Source: CAVYXZ01 sp963772595
Lineage (GTDB): Bacteria; Chloroflexota; Anaerolineae; Aggregatilineales; Phototrophicaceae
Direction: 5' to 3'
Length of the DNA stretch: 64,000 bases
NCBI GenBank assembly: GCA_963772595.1
Contig: CAVYXZ010000012.1
Location: 1 to 64,000, forward strand
Shown: piece by piece, positions 54,213 through 63,080 of the stretch
How the letters are laid out: the number at the start of each line of letters is the position of its first letter
How positions within the stretch are numbered: position 1 is the stretch's first letter
Notes under the pieces: model-generated
The model's input: only the letters and a program-made list of their open reading frames with translations
What the model was told of the DNA's origin: nothing
Database searches by the model: none
Translations under genes and position numbers: made by a program

Positions 54213-57011
54213 CTAACCGCCGTTCGGATCACAGGGGATGGCGAGGCTGGCCTGAGTCTCGGCATCGACGCCGATGGCGAGGGCCTGGGCGCGGTAGCTG
54301 GCTGACTGGTCGCACTGCGACATCAAGCGCAGCGTGATCGACAGCCCGGCGTAGACGTTTGCTTCATCGGAGTGGGTCGGCAGCCCGGCGTCCAGCGCGT
54401 GCTGGAAAGCATCCAGCGCCGAATCGGTATCGACAAAGCTCAGATAGCCCCAGCCCATGCCCTTGTAGGCCATGCCTGCCGGTTGGTAGCCGGAGTCAAT
54501 GGCCTGCCGGTAGGAGTCCAGCATCTCGTCAAAGCGCGGCGGCCCCTGCGAGACGCGCGTCGCGGCCCCCAGCAGTTCGCCCAACTCGAAGTAGATGACT
54601 GCCTGCCGCGAGGGATCATAGCTCATGGCCTGCCGCAGCGCGGCCTCGGCCCGTGTGTAATTGCGCTGGCGCATGTACTCCTGCGCCAGACCGTAGTAGT
54701 AATCGAAGGGCTGGTCGAGCGCTGCATCCAGCAGCTTGTCGGTGCGCAGCGCCTGGAAATCCTGCTCAAGCGCGCCGAAAAACCAGACCTGCCCCGGCGT
54801 GACGTCTGTCTGCCCGGCCAGCAGGCTGATCGTGACCTGAGGTGCATAGAATTCCAGGTGATTGACCTCACGCAGGCTGGGCAATGGCTCCGGCCAGCCC
54901 AGCGTTTTGTACAGCGCGGACAGATCAATGTGCTGGCGTGACCATTCGCCGGGGGACGCAGGCAGCAGCATATAGTGTTCGTTGGTCGAAAGATCGCCTT
55001 CGCCGGGGGCGGTATCGCCATAGAGCAGCCACAAGCGGTGCGTGCCGTCATCAAAACCGACGCCGTAGACCGTCTGCTGCGGGTCGATGGGCGCTGCGGG
55101 CGGGTAGAGCCAGAGATCAAAGGCTTCGGGGAACACCACCGTCTGGCTGATGCGATGCAGTGCCAGACCCTCGACGCGGGCCGTATTGGTGACTACGACC
55201 GCCAGTGCGGGCCGGTCATCGGGCTGCGCCATCGAAAGCGTGGACTGGAAATCGCTCTGGATGCTCCAGCGAATCGGCTGGGTGTTCTGCGAATTCCAGT
55301 AGGTGAAGGCCGCGTTGGCGATCAGATCGGTATCGGCCAGGTCCGGCACGGGTGGGATCGTCAGCACCTGACGCAGCGCGTAATTGCCCGCCGCGTCTTC
55401 CAGGATGATCTGTCCGCCTGTGCTGGCGACCAGCATCCGCTGCGGCAGCCGGTCCGCTGTGATAGCGTAAGCGCCGGATTCGCCCGGCTCCAGGGTCAGC
55501 GGTCCGCGTTCGATCTTCCAGGGATAGGCGGCGGAACCTGAATAGCGCATCCCGAAAAAGCGCGGCGTGATGACGGCGCTGCTGTCGTTCGTCAGCGTCA
55601 GTTCGACGTTCTCGATCAGCGGTTCGCCCCATTGAAAAGTCTCAATCGGGGTTTTCAGGGTCATTTCCATCGCCGGGGCCTGGGCCAGGATGACGATGCC
55701 GTGCAGGCCGTTGAACAGCAGCAGCCCCAACAGCAGCCAGCGTAGATCACCGAACAGCCGCCCCCCGCGCAGCTTCGGGACAGGCCGCCCCTGCTGGTAA
55801 TGCGCGCGCAGTGCGGTGACGGTGGCGTAGAGCAGTGGCGGAACCCAGTAGTACCAGTAATTGGTCAGGCTGCGGTAGTAGAGCCAGAAAAACAGCGCCG
55901 GGATGATCCAGAAGCTGGTGCCCAGGCGTTTGCCATGCCGCCAGTAGAGGAACAGGGCCGCCAGATAAGTCGTCAACTGCAAGCCGGTGAAGAAACTGCG
56001 CGTTAACGGCAAGTAGCCAAAGCGCCAGATCGCGTTGAGTCCCACACCATCGACGGTAAACTGGGCGTAAGACGGTTCCAGGGCGCTAGCCAGCCAGGCC
56101 TGCGGATTGTTCAGGAAGAAGGGCAGGTTCAGCAGCGCGAAGACGCCGATGCTGATGCCGAGGAACTGCGCCAGGGCGCGGAATCGCTGGCGTCTCGGCT
56201 GGTCCTGGGTCTCGTTCCAGATCTGGATCAGCAGGAAGGGGCCGATGAACCAGGGCTGCTGCCGGTAGGTCGCGGCCAGGCCGTACAGCAGGGCGCGCGC
56301 GATGCGGTAGCGCCACAGCACCAGCATCAGCACCAGCAGCGCGCTCCATACGACATCCCCCACACCGAAGAGAGTCGAATCGACCATCGCCTGGAGCACC
56401 GCCAGCGGCAGCAGAATCAAGGGCCGCAGATCGCGCGGGGCGGCGACGAACAGCGTCACCAGCAGCACGACATGGAATACCAGCCCGACGGCTCGCCCCT
56501 GCATGATCCCCAGATTATGCAGCAGGGTAACGGCCAGCGTGGGCAGGGCCGGGTAGGTCACTTTATGCTGCGGCGCGCCGTTGGTGAAGGGCGTGAACGA
56601 CAGCGAATCGCGGTTGACCCGCAGCATGTCGGTGTAATCCCAGGTGTAGGGATTGACCCCGGCGCGCAGGACCTCTGCCGAATAATCGCCGATACGCTCG
56701 TTATCCGGGCCGGAGCTGAAGGCCGGGGCGTAATTGATGTCCTTGACGTAGGCACTACAGAGCAGGTAGCCGATCATGGCCGGGAGGATGAGCCAGCTTG
56801 CCCGGAAGCGGATCGGACGCAGCAGCCCCATGACCAGAATCAGGACGGCGGCGGCGAAAAACGCTATGCTCAACAGCAGCGAGATCGGGTGAGTCAGCGC
56901 GACGCCATTGTGGACAATCGCGGTGGCGGCCTTATACAGCAGACTGGCGGTCGTAATCAGACCGATCCGCAGCACGATTTCGCGCAGCGCAAGATCCTCA
57001 AACTTAATCAC
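54213..57011 (-). CDS. GT-C-like membrane protein with C-terminal TPR repeats, copy 1
   Basis: A 932-residue protein. The first 430 residues hold about 11 membrane segments and a periplasmic D/E loop with NERIGDYSAEVLRAGVNPYTW, as in GT87/DUF2029-type polyprenol-phosphate glycosyltransferases. A 300-residue extracytoplasmic beta-rich part follows (SGESGAYAITADRLPQRML), then a TPR stretch (AQEYMRQRNYTRAEAALRQAM). GTG 57011 overlaps the preceding stop by eight bases. Likely transfers sugars to a lipid-linked acceptor or protein; the acceptor is unknown. Confidence 0.7.
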   Translation of the reverse strand: MIKFEDLALREIVLRIGLITTASLLYKAATAIVHNGVALTHPISLLLSIAFFAAAVLILVMGLLRPIRFRASWLILPAMIGYLLCSAYVKDINYAPAFSSGPDNERIGDYSAEVLRAGVNPYTWDYTDMLRVNRDSLSFTPFTNGAPQHKVTYPALPTLAVTLLHNLGIMQGRAVGLVFHVVLLVTLFVAAPRDLRPLILLPLAVLQAMVDSTLFGVGDVVWSALLVLMLVLWRYRIARALLYGLAATYRQQPWFIGPFLLIQIWNETQDQPRRQRFRALAQFLGISIGVFALLNLPFFLNNPQAWLASALEPSYAQFTVDGVGLNAIWRFGYLPLTRSFFTGLQLTTYLAALFLYWRHGKRLGTSFWIIPALFFWLYYRSLTNYWYYWVPPLLYATVTALRAHYQQGRPVPKLRGGRLFGDLRWLLLGLLLFNGLHGIVILAQAPAMEMTLKTPIETFQWGEPLIENVELTLTNDSSAVITPRFFGMRYSGSAAYPWKIERGPLTLEPGESGAYAITADRLPQRMLVASTGGQIILEDAAGNYALRQVLTIPPVPDLADTDLIANAAFTYWNSQNTQPIRWSIQSDFQSTLSMAQPDDRPALAVVVTNTARVEGLALHRISQTVVFPEAFDLWLYPPAAPIDPQQTVYGVGFDDGTHRLWLLYGDTAPGEGDLSTNEHYMLLPASPGEWSRQHIDLSALYKTLGWPEPLPSLREVNHLEFYAPQVTISLLAGQTDVTPGQVWFFGALEQDFQALRTDKLLDAALDQPFDYYYGLAQEYMRQRNYTRAEAALRQAMSYDPSRQAVIYFELGELLGAATRVSQGPPRFDEMLDSYRQAIDSGYQPAGMAYKGMGWGYLSFVDTDSALDAFQHALDAGLPTHSDEANVYAGLSITLRLMSQCDQSASYRAQALAIGVDAETQASLAIPCDPNGG

Positions 57012-59496
57012 AGAAGCTACGATCCAATGTGCTCACAAAGGGACAAATCTGGCGCAGGCGTGACAGCGCTTCAGCATCACCCGGCGCGTAATCGAGCACC
57101 CTGAGGAAAGCCTCTGCCGCGTTTTCGTAATTGCGGTAGCTGATGTGGAAATTGCCCAGGTCCCGGTAGTAGGTGGCCGGGTCGTTGATGGCATCGGCCA
57201 TCAGGGCGATGGGCCGGTTGGTATCGTCAGGCTGGACGATCTCGCCGAAATAGGCGTGCAGACTGGCGTTTTCCAACTGGGTGACGGCAAACAGGCGCAG
57301 GTTGAGCACGCGCAGGTTGGTATCCACCTGGTTAAAGAAGACGGTGCGCCGCAGTTCCGGCAGGGGCAGGTCGAGGTCGGCGTAAATCTGCGGCAGGTTA
57401 ATCTCGACATAGGTCCAGGCATTGGCCGGGACATGGCGGGTCAGGATGTAACCGCTGGCCGTTAGTTGAGTAGAGTCCGGGTTGTTGGGATCGAAGACCA
57501 TCAACAGGCGCTGCTGCGCATCGTTGAACTCGATGCCTTCGAGCCAGCCCTGATCGGGGTTGTTGAGCGTATCGACATAGACCCAGATGCCGAAGGGTTT
57601 ATCAGGAAAGATCATCTGGTTGACCACTTCGACGCGGTTGCTGCGCGCGCGGCTGGTATTCAGCATCAGAGTCAGGGCCGGGCGCTCGTTGATCTCGGTC
57701 ATAGTGACATAGCTGGCCCCGTTCGAATTATTGAGGAAGGACCAGTAGACCGGAGCCTGCTGGTTCTGGGTCCAGTAGAGATAGCTGGCATTGTTGATAA
57801 GGTCCGGCCACAGCACGGCACGGTCCGGCGCGAGGTTCAGGCTGGCTGTCAGCGCGTAATCGCCCCCGGCATCATGAACGGTGATGACGTAAGGTTCGAA
57901 GATGTTGGGCGTGCGGTCCGTGGACTGCGCGCTGATCTGGTAGCTGGCCGTTTCCTGCGGTTGCAGCACACGCGGACCGGAGTCAATGTACCAGGGCATC
58001 GAATTGCCCCAACTGCGCTGGACGAAAAAGCGCGGTTCCATCGCCTGGTCGCTGTGGTTGCTCAGTGCGAGGTTCATGTGGGCGATGGTCCCGACATCAC
58101 TGGTATATAGAGGATACTGCGCCTTGAGTTCGAGCTGCGGAGTCTGGACGCTGACCCAGGCCCCCAGCACCAGGACCAACGCCGTGCCCGCGACCAGCAG
58201 GCCGCTGCGGCGCAGGGCAGGCCGTCCGGCAGGCGGAATCGACAGGGGGACCGGCTCAGTCATCAGGGCCGCCACTGCCGGGAAAAGCCAGAAGATCCAG
58301 TAGGATTGCAGATTGCGGTAGCTGAACCACATCGCCAGGCCGGGCATGATCCACATCAGCAGGCTGAGGCGGCGCGGGTGCCGCCAGTAGAGCAGCAGCA
58401 GCAGCCCCAACACCAGCAGGGACGCCAGCGAATAGTAAGTCTTGGGCAGGTTGAGCAGGCCGCTGAGCGTGAGGCTGGAGAGGCCGCCGTCGCTGATATA
58501 CAGCATACTATCCAGCACCGGTTGCAGAATGCCCCGGAACCAGGCTCCGGGGTCCATCAGGAAGTACGGCAGGTTGATGAGGACAAAGGTCGCGCCGCTG
58601 ATTCCGCTGAAAACCAGGATTTCGCGCAGGGCCTCGCGCGGGTTCTGGCGCTCCTGCCACAGCTTAATCAGCAGGAAAGGGGCGAGCAGCCAGACGTTCT
58701 GCTTGTAGCTGATGACGAGGCCGAAGAGCAGCGCGCGCCACAGCGGTTTGCGCCACAGCGCCACCATAAGCACCAGCATGGCTGCCCAGACCACGTCAAC
58801 ATTCCCGGCGATAGTCAGCCAGATGTAGTTCCCGCTGACCATCAGGGGCAGCAGGACAATCGAGCGCAGCCAGCCCGGCGCGATGAGAAACAGGGTGGTC
58901 GCCAGCAGCAGGTAGGCCAGGCTGGCGACGATGAAATTGCCCGGCAGGCCCAGCGCCCGGAAGGGCATCGGCAGCAGAAAAGTCAGCGGTGGATAGGCGT
59001 ACTGGCCGCTGATTCCGCCATACATCTGGGGCGTGCTGGACACCACCGTCGAGCGCATCAGCCAGAAGGCCCCGCTGAAATCCCAACTGTAAGGATCATG
59101 ACCCGCCAGCGCGACCCCGGCGGCCAGTTCATTGTAGATGCCGGTGTCGATGTTCTCGACGCTGGAGCGGCGTGACGAATAGCCGTTGACGGTGGTATCC
59201 GTGTTCTGGAGCCAGATAGCGGTCGTGACGCCATACTGGACGAAGACCACCAGCAAAATGAGCCACTGCCAGCGCAGGCTCAGGCGGTTGAGTGCGCCGG
59301 CGGCAATGATGCCGAAGCTGAGCAGAACCAGGAGGACCAGGAGCAGGACATTACCGCCAAATCGCCAGATTTGGGACTCGTAAGCGATCTGAAGCGCGCT
59401 CTGCAAGAGCAAGCATCCCGCCGCGATGAGACCTATGCGTAACAGGAGCCGCTGCACATATTCAGTTTCCCCTGTTATCAATTGTAAACTGTTCAC
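57004..59496 (-). CDS. GT-C-like membrane protein with C-terminal TPR repeats, copy 2
   Basis: An 830-residue paralogue of copy 1 with the same order: membrane core with SVENIDTGIYNELAAGVALAGHDPYSWD, an extracytoplasmic beta part (ASYQISAQSTDRTPNIFEPYV) and a short helical repeat end (DLGNFHISYRNYENAAEAFLRVL). The two diverge in sequence but not in layout, which suggests an old tandem duplication. Overlap with copy 1 implies coupling. Undamaged frame. Confidence 0.7.
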   Translation of the reverse strand: MNSLQLITGETEYVQRLLLRIGLIAAGCLLLQSALQIAYESQIWRFGGNVLLLVLLVLLSFGIIAAGALNRLSLRWQWLILLVVFVQYGVTTAIWLQNTDTTVNGYSSRRSSVENIDTGIYNELAAGVALAGHDPYSWDFSGAFWLMRSTVVSSTPQMYGGISGQYAYPPLTFLLPMPFRALGLPGNFIVASLAYLLLATTLFLIAPGWLRSIVLLPLMVSGNYIWLTIAGNVDVVWAAMLVLMVALWRKPLWRALLFGLVISYKQNVWLLAPFLLIKLWQERQNPREALREILVFSGISGATFVLINLPYFLMDPGAWFRGILQPVLDSMLYISDGGLSSLTLSGLLNLPKTYYSLASLLVLGLLLLLYWRHPRRLSLLMWIMPGLAMWFSYRNLQSYWIFWLFPAVAALMTEPVPLSIPPAGRPALRRSGLLVAGTALVLVLGAWVSVQTPQLELKAQYPLYTSDVGTIAHMNLALSNHSDQAMEPRFFVQRSWGNSMPWYIDSGPRVLQPQETASYQISAQSTDRTPNIFEPYVITVHDAGGDYALTASLNLAPDRAVLWPDLINNASYLYWTQNQQAPVYWSFLNNSNGASYVTMTEINERPALTLMLNTSRARSNRVEVVNQMIFPDKPFGIWVYVDTLNNPDQGWLEGIEFNDAQQRLLMVFDPNNPDSTQLTASGYILTRHVPANAWTYVEINLPQIYADLDLPLPELRRTVFFNQVDTNLRVLNLRLFAVTQLENASLHAYFGEIVQPDDTNRPIALMADAINDPATYYRDLGNFHISYRNYENAAEAFLRVLDYAPGDAEALSRLRQICPFVSTLDRSFCD

Positions 59497-59589
59497 GACG
59501 GTTGCATTGATAATCTGCCGTATACAGGCCCGATACTTATGGTATAAAAGAGTTGTCTAGATTACTTGCTCATTTGCGTAATTCAACCT

Positions 59590-59595
59590 TATAAT
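59590..59595 (+). promoter_or_regulatory. -10 box of the small secreted protein gene
   Basis: TATAAT, with TTGCTC 18 bases upstream as a weak -35. GAGGAG and the ATG at 59629 follow at the proper distance. Confidence 0.5.
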
Positions 59596-59628
59596 TGTAG
59601 CAGAACTCAACCAACATGAGGAGACGAG

Positions 59629-60105
59629 ATGCGTTACAAAATCACCTTTCTGCTGTTAGTCCTGTGTTTCGTCACAGGGACTGCACTCGCCTCAGTCGCC
59701 GTTCCTGGTAGTGGTAGCCCGGGCGGTGAAGGATCTAACGCCATTACATGGCAGCTTAGCGATGCTGAACGGCAGGCTTATCTCAATTCCGTTGCCGACT
59801 ATCTCACCAGCGGTGAGACCGCACAAATTCTGGATGTCTTTATCCTGATCGGCTTTTACGAACACCGAATTGACGTATCAGGTTATGACGTAAGCTGCGA
59901 AAATCTGGTGGTATTCAAGGAAGGGTCTGATAACACCAAGTCGCTGTGGCCCAACACTCGCTGCGAAGGTGACACCTTGATTATTACGTCAGGTGGCACG
60001 GGGCACTATTTCATCGCCACCAGCGAAGATGTCTTCAGCGATGATCCGTCCGTGAATCCATCCAACGGCAGCAACGAGCCGATCAACACGAACGAGACTC
60101 TGTAA
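59629..60105 (+). CDS. Small secreted protein of unknown function
   Basis: A 158-residue protein with a clear signal peptide (ITFLLLVLCFVTGTALASVA). The mature part starts VPGSGSPGGEGSN and contains two cysteines in SCENLVVF and NTRCEGD, possibly paired. It ends in an Asn/Ser-rich tail. A terminator follows, so it is a single-gene unit. No family recognised. Confidence 0.7.
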   Translation: MRYKITFLLLVLCFVTGTALASVAVPGSGSPGGEGSNAITWQLSDAERQAYLNSVADYLTSGETAQILDVFILIGFYEHRIDVSGYDVSCENLVVFKEGSDNTKSLWPNTRCEGDTLIITSGGTGHYFIATSEDVFSDDPSVNPSNGSNEPINTNETL

Positions 60106-60138
60106 TACCTCAGCTTCACCTGAGGGTTGTTTGGCACG

Positions 60139-60170
60139 GGCACCTGATGTATTGTCAGGTGCCATGTTTT
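60139..60170 (+). terminator. Intrinsic terminator
   Basis: GGCACCTGA pairs perfectly with TCAGGTGCC around a 7-base loop, followed by ATGTTTT. It closes the small secreted protein gene. Confidence 0.8.
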
Positions 60171-60204
60171 CATCGTTATTATATAGATGGTTAAAAAGGT
60201 CCCG

Positions 60205-61575
60205 ATGTCACGACTCACACGTGCCCTTCTCTTTATCTTATTCACCCTCCTCATACTCCCCACTGCTGCTATCAGCCACGCCCAGACCGACCCACTCGTC
60301 TATTTTGTAGGCCATACCGCTTCTGAATCCAGCCGCTCGCTGTGGCTGACCAATCTGAACGGGGAAGCCACCCGCCTGAGTCCTGAAGGTGCGAATGTGC
60401 TGGAATTCCTGGCCTCGTCCAACGGGGAGCAGGTCGCTTTCGTAGGCGCTACCAGCGATGCGCTCTTTGTCCAGGTATTGTCCCCACTCAGCGGCGAGAT
60501 CATTCATCATTACCTGCCTGCCAACGTTGTCTTCGCCAATATTGAGTTATTTACCGATCTCGTCTGGCTCAAGACTATCGACACGGATGGTCTGGCGACG
60601 GTGATGGCGCTCGATCCGGTCAGTGGCGATACGGTTGCCAGCCGGACTTTCACCCGGCCTGACATCACCTTCGCGTTTCAACGCGGCGGCCAGTGGATGA
60701 GTGCTTTTCATTCGCCTTCGGGTATCCTGAACATCATCAGCCTGCCTTCGCTGGAGAATGTCCCGGTGCAGATCACGGGCTATGCGCGCTCGAACCCGAT
60801 CTGGTCACCTGCGCTCGATTCCGCACGCTTTGCGATGGTGATGGCCCCGCTGGATAACCAGACGGACCTGAGCCTGTTCGTGATGGACATGAGCGACCAG
60901 AGCACCCAGCAGATCGACCTGCCTGACGACAGCTACAACCGGCATACCGGGGTGGAATGGAGCCCGACCGGCCAGTATGTCTATTACCGTCTGTTCAGCG
61001 CGCCTGAAAGCACCACGCCGATCACGATTCAGGTGGGGCTGGGCTTTGTCGATCTCGACAGCGGCACCCTGAGCACCTATGAGGATGCGCCCTTCGTCCA
61101 GAGCAGCGTCTTGAGCTGGTCGCCGGATGATCGCTTCGCCCTGCTGTTCGACTCCGAGCGCAATCTTAATATCTTCGATGCCAGCGCCGGGACGGCTTTC
61201 ACAATGGACCCCTGGTTGACTGATTTCGCGCCTACGGTGATCGAATGGCACCCGACGGAGGATACCCTCGCCATCCTGGGCCAGTCGGTGGAAGACTCCA
61301 GTTACGGCGTCCTGCTGTTTTCGCCTGAAGACCAGGCCGTGACCGATCATTACAGCACTGCTGGCGATTTGCAGTACGGCACCGTCTTCTGGACGGGGGA
61401 CGGCAGCACCTTGATTTTCGCGCTGTCGGCTGCGGATGTGGATACGGCTACCCTGCTGGCGTCGCAAGAATCGCAGGCCAATGCCCTCTATGCGCTGGAC
61501 CTGGCGAGCAATGAGGTCGCGGCCATTACGCCTACTGAAGTCATCGTCGATCAATCCCAGGTACAGATACGCTAA
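60205..61575 (+). CDS. Secreted TolB/WD40-like beta-propeller protein
   Basis: A 456-residue protein with a signal peptide (LLFILFTLLILPTAAISHA). Repeats VEWSPTGQYVYYRL, LSWSPDDRFALLF and IEWHPTEDTLAIL show a propeller. ATG 60205 (MSRLTR) is preferred because the signal peptide starts there; an in-frame ATG at 60187 would add six residues. It resembles the protein at 46424 in type. Probably extracytoplasmic. Confidence 0.75.
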   Translation: MSRLTRALLFILFTLLILPTAAISHAQTDPLVYFVGHTASESSRSLWLTNLNGEATRLSPEGANVLEFLASSNGEQVAFVGATSDALFVQVLSPLSGEIIHHYLPANVVFANIELFTDLVWLKTIDTDGLATVMALDPVSGDTVASRTFTRPDITFAFQRGGQWMSAFHSPSGILNIISLPSLENVPVQITGYARSNPIWSPALDSARFAMVMAPLDNQTDLSLFVMDMSDQSTQQIDLPDDSYNRHTGVEWSPTGQYVYYRLFSAPESTTPITIQVGLGFVDLDSGTLSTYEDAPFVQSSVLSWSPDDRFALLFDSERNLNIFDASAGTAFTMDPWLTDFAPTVIEWHPTEDTLAILGQSVEDSSYGVLLFSPEDQAVTDHYSTAGDLQYGTVFWTGDGSTLIFALSAADVDTATLLASQESQANALYALDLASNEVAAITPTEVIVDQSQVQIR

Positions 61576-61585
61576 CGAGGGAGAC

Positions 61586-61814
61586 GTGCGGCGGCGAGTT
61601 CTACTGGTTTATCGGCCTGGCCCTGCTCGTGATGGGCCTGGCCGCCTGTGGTGGCAAGCAAGGCGGCGTCCTGCCGACCATCGCTGTGCTGCCCTCCCTG
61701 ACTCCCGGCCCAAACGATAGTCAACCGGTGGCAACGCCGGTTGGCTCGGCGGCAAATCTGCCTACGTCAGTCCCTACGGTATGGCTGATCTTCCCCACCC
61801 GCTCGCCCGGTTAA
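61586..61814 (+). CDS. Small lipoprotein (frameshifted as assembled)
   Basis: About 75 residues. The frame MGLAACGGKQGG shows a lipobox (L-A-A-C) after a hydrophobic stretch FIGLALLVMGL, then a Pro/Thr-rich tail. GTG 61586 with AACGAGGGAG before it is the likely start, MRRRVLLV, but lies in another frame, so a one-base indel near 61610 is needed. No function is known. Confidence 0.55.
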
Positions 61815-61955
61815 GACGGGTGCCAACCGGGTCACGTGCGGCGCAGCAACCCGATTTATCCTTTTTGTCCCCTGAACGCATCTAGAAACTTGATAATATC
61901 TTAAACTTGCTATATATTTGCTGAGTTTTCTGTAGATTTATGCAGGATAATCCTC

Positions 61956-63068
61956 ATGCGGCCTCGTATCCCCAGCGCGCCGCCTGTGCCGGAAACCCGA
62001 ATGCAGGAACGCGCCCAGAACCTGACGAAGCGCCAGTACGTGCGTTTCGCCTTCTACAAAGTCGATCCGCTGTGGCGGCGGCTCCCGCCCGAAACCCAGG
62101 CGGAACACAAGCAGGCGCTGCTGACGCTGATCCAATCCTTCAACCGCCGGATGCTGCTGCGGCCCTACAGCCTGATGGGCACGCGCGCCGATGCCGAACT
62201 GCTGCTGTGGCAGATCGCCGAAAGCCCGCTGCCCTTCCGTGAGCTTGCCAGCGCCATTGCTGGCTCGCCGATGGGGGCCTATCTGTCGCTGGCCTATTCC
62301 TACTTCTCGCAGACCAAGCGCTCGATTTACGAGATTCGGGCGGACGGGGACGATTCAGAGGAGCGGCTGGTCATCGACCCGACCGAGGCGCAGTATCTCT
62401 TCGTCTATCCCTTCGTCAAGACGCGGGCCTGGTACCAGCTTTCGCAGCACGCGCGTCAGGGCATGATGGACGAGCACATCGCCGTCGGACGCAAATATCC
62501 GTCGGTGCGCCTGAACACGACCTACAGCTTCGGCCTGGACGACTATGAGTTCATCGTCGCCTTCGAGACGGACGAACCCTCGGACTTCCTCGATCTGGTG
62601 CAGGAACTGCGCGAATCGACGGTGAGCCTGTACACCTTGCAGGATACGCCGCTGTTCACCTGCATCAACATGCGCCTGGAAGAGGCCCTGGACGCGCTCG
62701 GCGGCCCGCCCATCGCCGAGGAAATCACGCCCGGCGAAGCGCGCGAGGTGTGGATGGAGGTCTGCCCGCTGGACGAACTCGGCCCCGGCGAGACCAAAAC
62801 GGTCTATCTGGATGGCAAGATGGTCGGCCTGTTCAACGTGCGCGGCGAATTGTTCGCCCTCAGCAACCGGTGCAGCCATGCGCGCGGCCCCCTGAGCGAA
62901 GGCGAGGTCGATGCCGAAGCCTGCACGGTCGTCTGTCCCTGGCATTATGGCCGCTTCGACCTGCGCAGCGGTCAGGCGCTGGACGGCGTGGTGCGCAAAG
63001 CCGTCCCGACCTATCCGATAGAAGTCCGCGACGGCGTGATCTACGTCGGCACGACCATCACCTATTGA
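61956..63068 (+). CDS. hemQ: Coproheme decarboxylase (HemQ/chlorite-dismutase fold) fused to a Rieske domain
   Basis: A 370-residue protein. Residues 20-245 are the HemQ fold: Tyr151 and Lys155 in YPFVKTRAWY, and His174 in MDEHIAVGRKY, match the substrate tyrosine, lysine and axial histidine of Gram-positive HemQ, followed by SFGLDDYEFIVAFETD. HemQ makes heme b from coproheme. Residues 265-370 form a Rieske ferredoxin domain, with CSH at 306-308 and CPWH at 327-330. The fusion is unusual; the Rieske cluster may supply or relay electrons or oxidant. Ferrochelatase follows at 12 bases. AGGA precedes ATG 61956. Confidence 0.88.
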   Translation: MRPRIPSAPPVPETRMQERAQNLTKRQYVRFAFYKVDPLWRRLPPETQAEHKQALLTLIQSFNRRMLLRPYSLMGTRADAELLLWQIAESPLPFRELASAIAGSPMGAYLSLAYSYFSQTKRSIYEIRADGDDSEERLVIDPTEAQYLFVYPFVKTRAWYQLSQHARQGMMDEHIAVGRKYPSVRLNTTYSFGLDDYEFIVAFETDEPSDFLDLVQELRESTVSLYTLQDTPLFTCINMRLEEALDALGGPPIAEEITPGEAREVWMEVCPLDELGPGETKTVYLDGKMVGLFNVRGELFALSNRCSHARGPLSEGEVDAEACTVVCPWHYGRFDLRSGQALDGVVRKAVPTYPIEVRDGVIYVGTTITY

Positions 63069-63080
63069 GAGCGCCACGCG

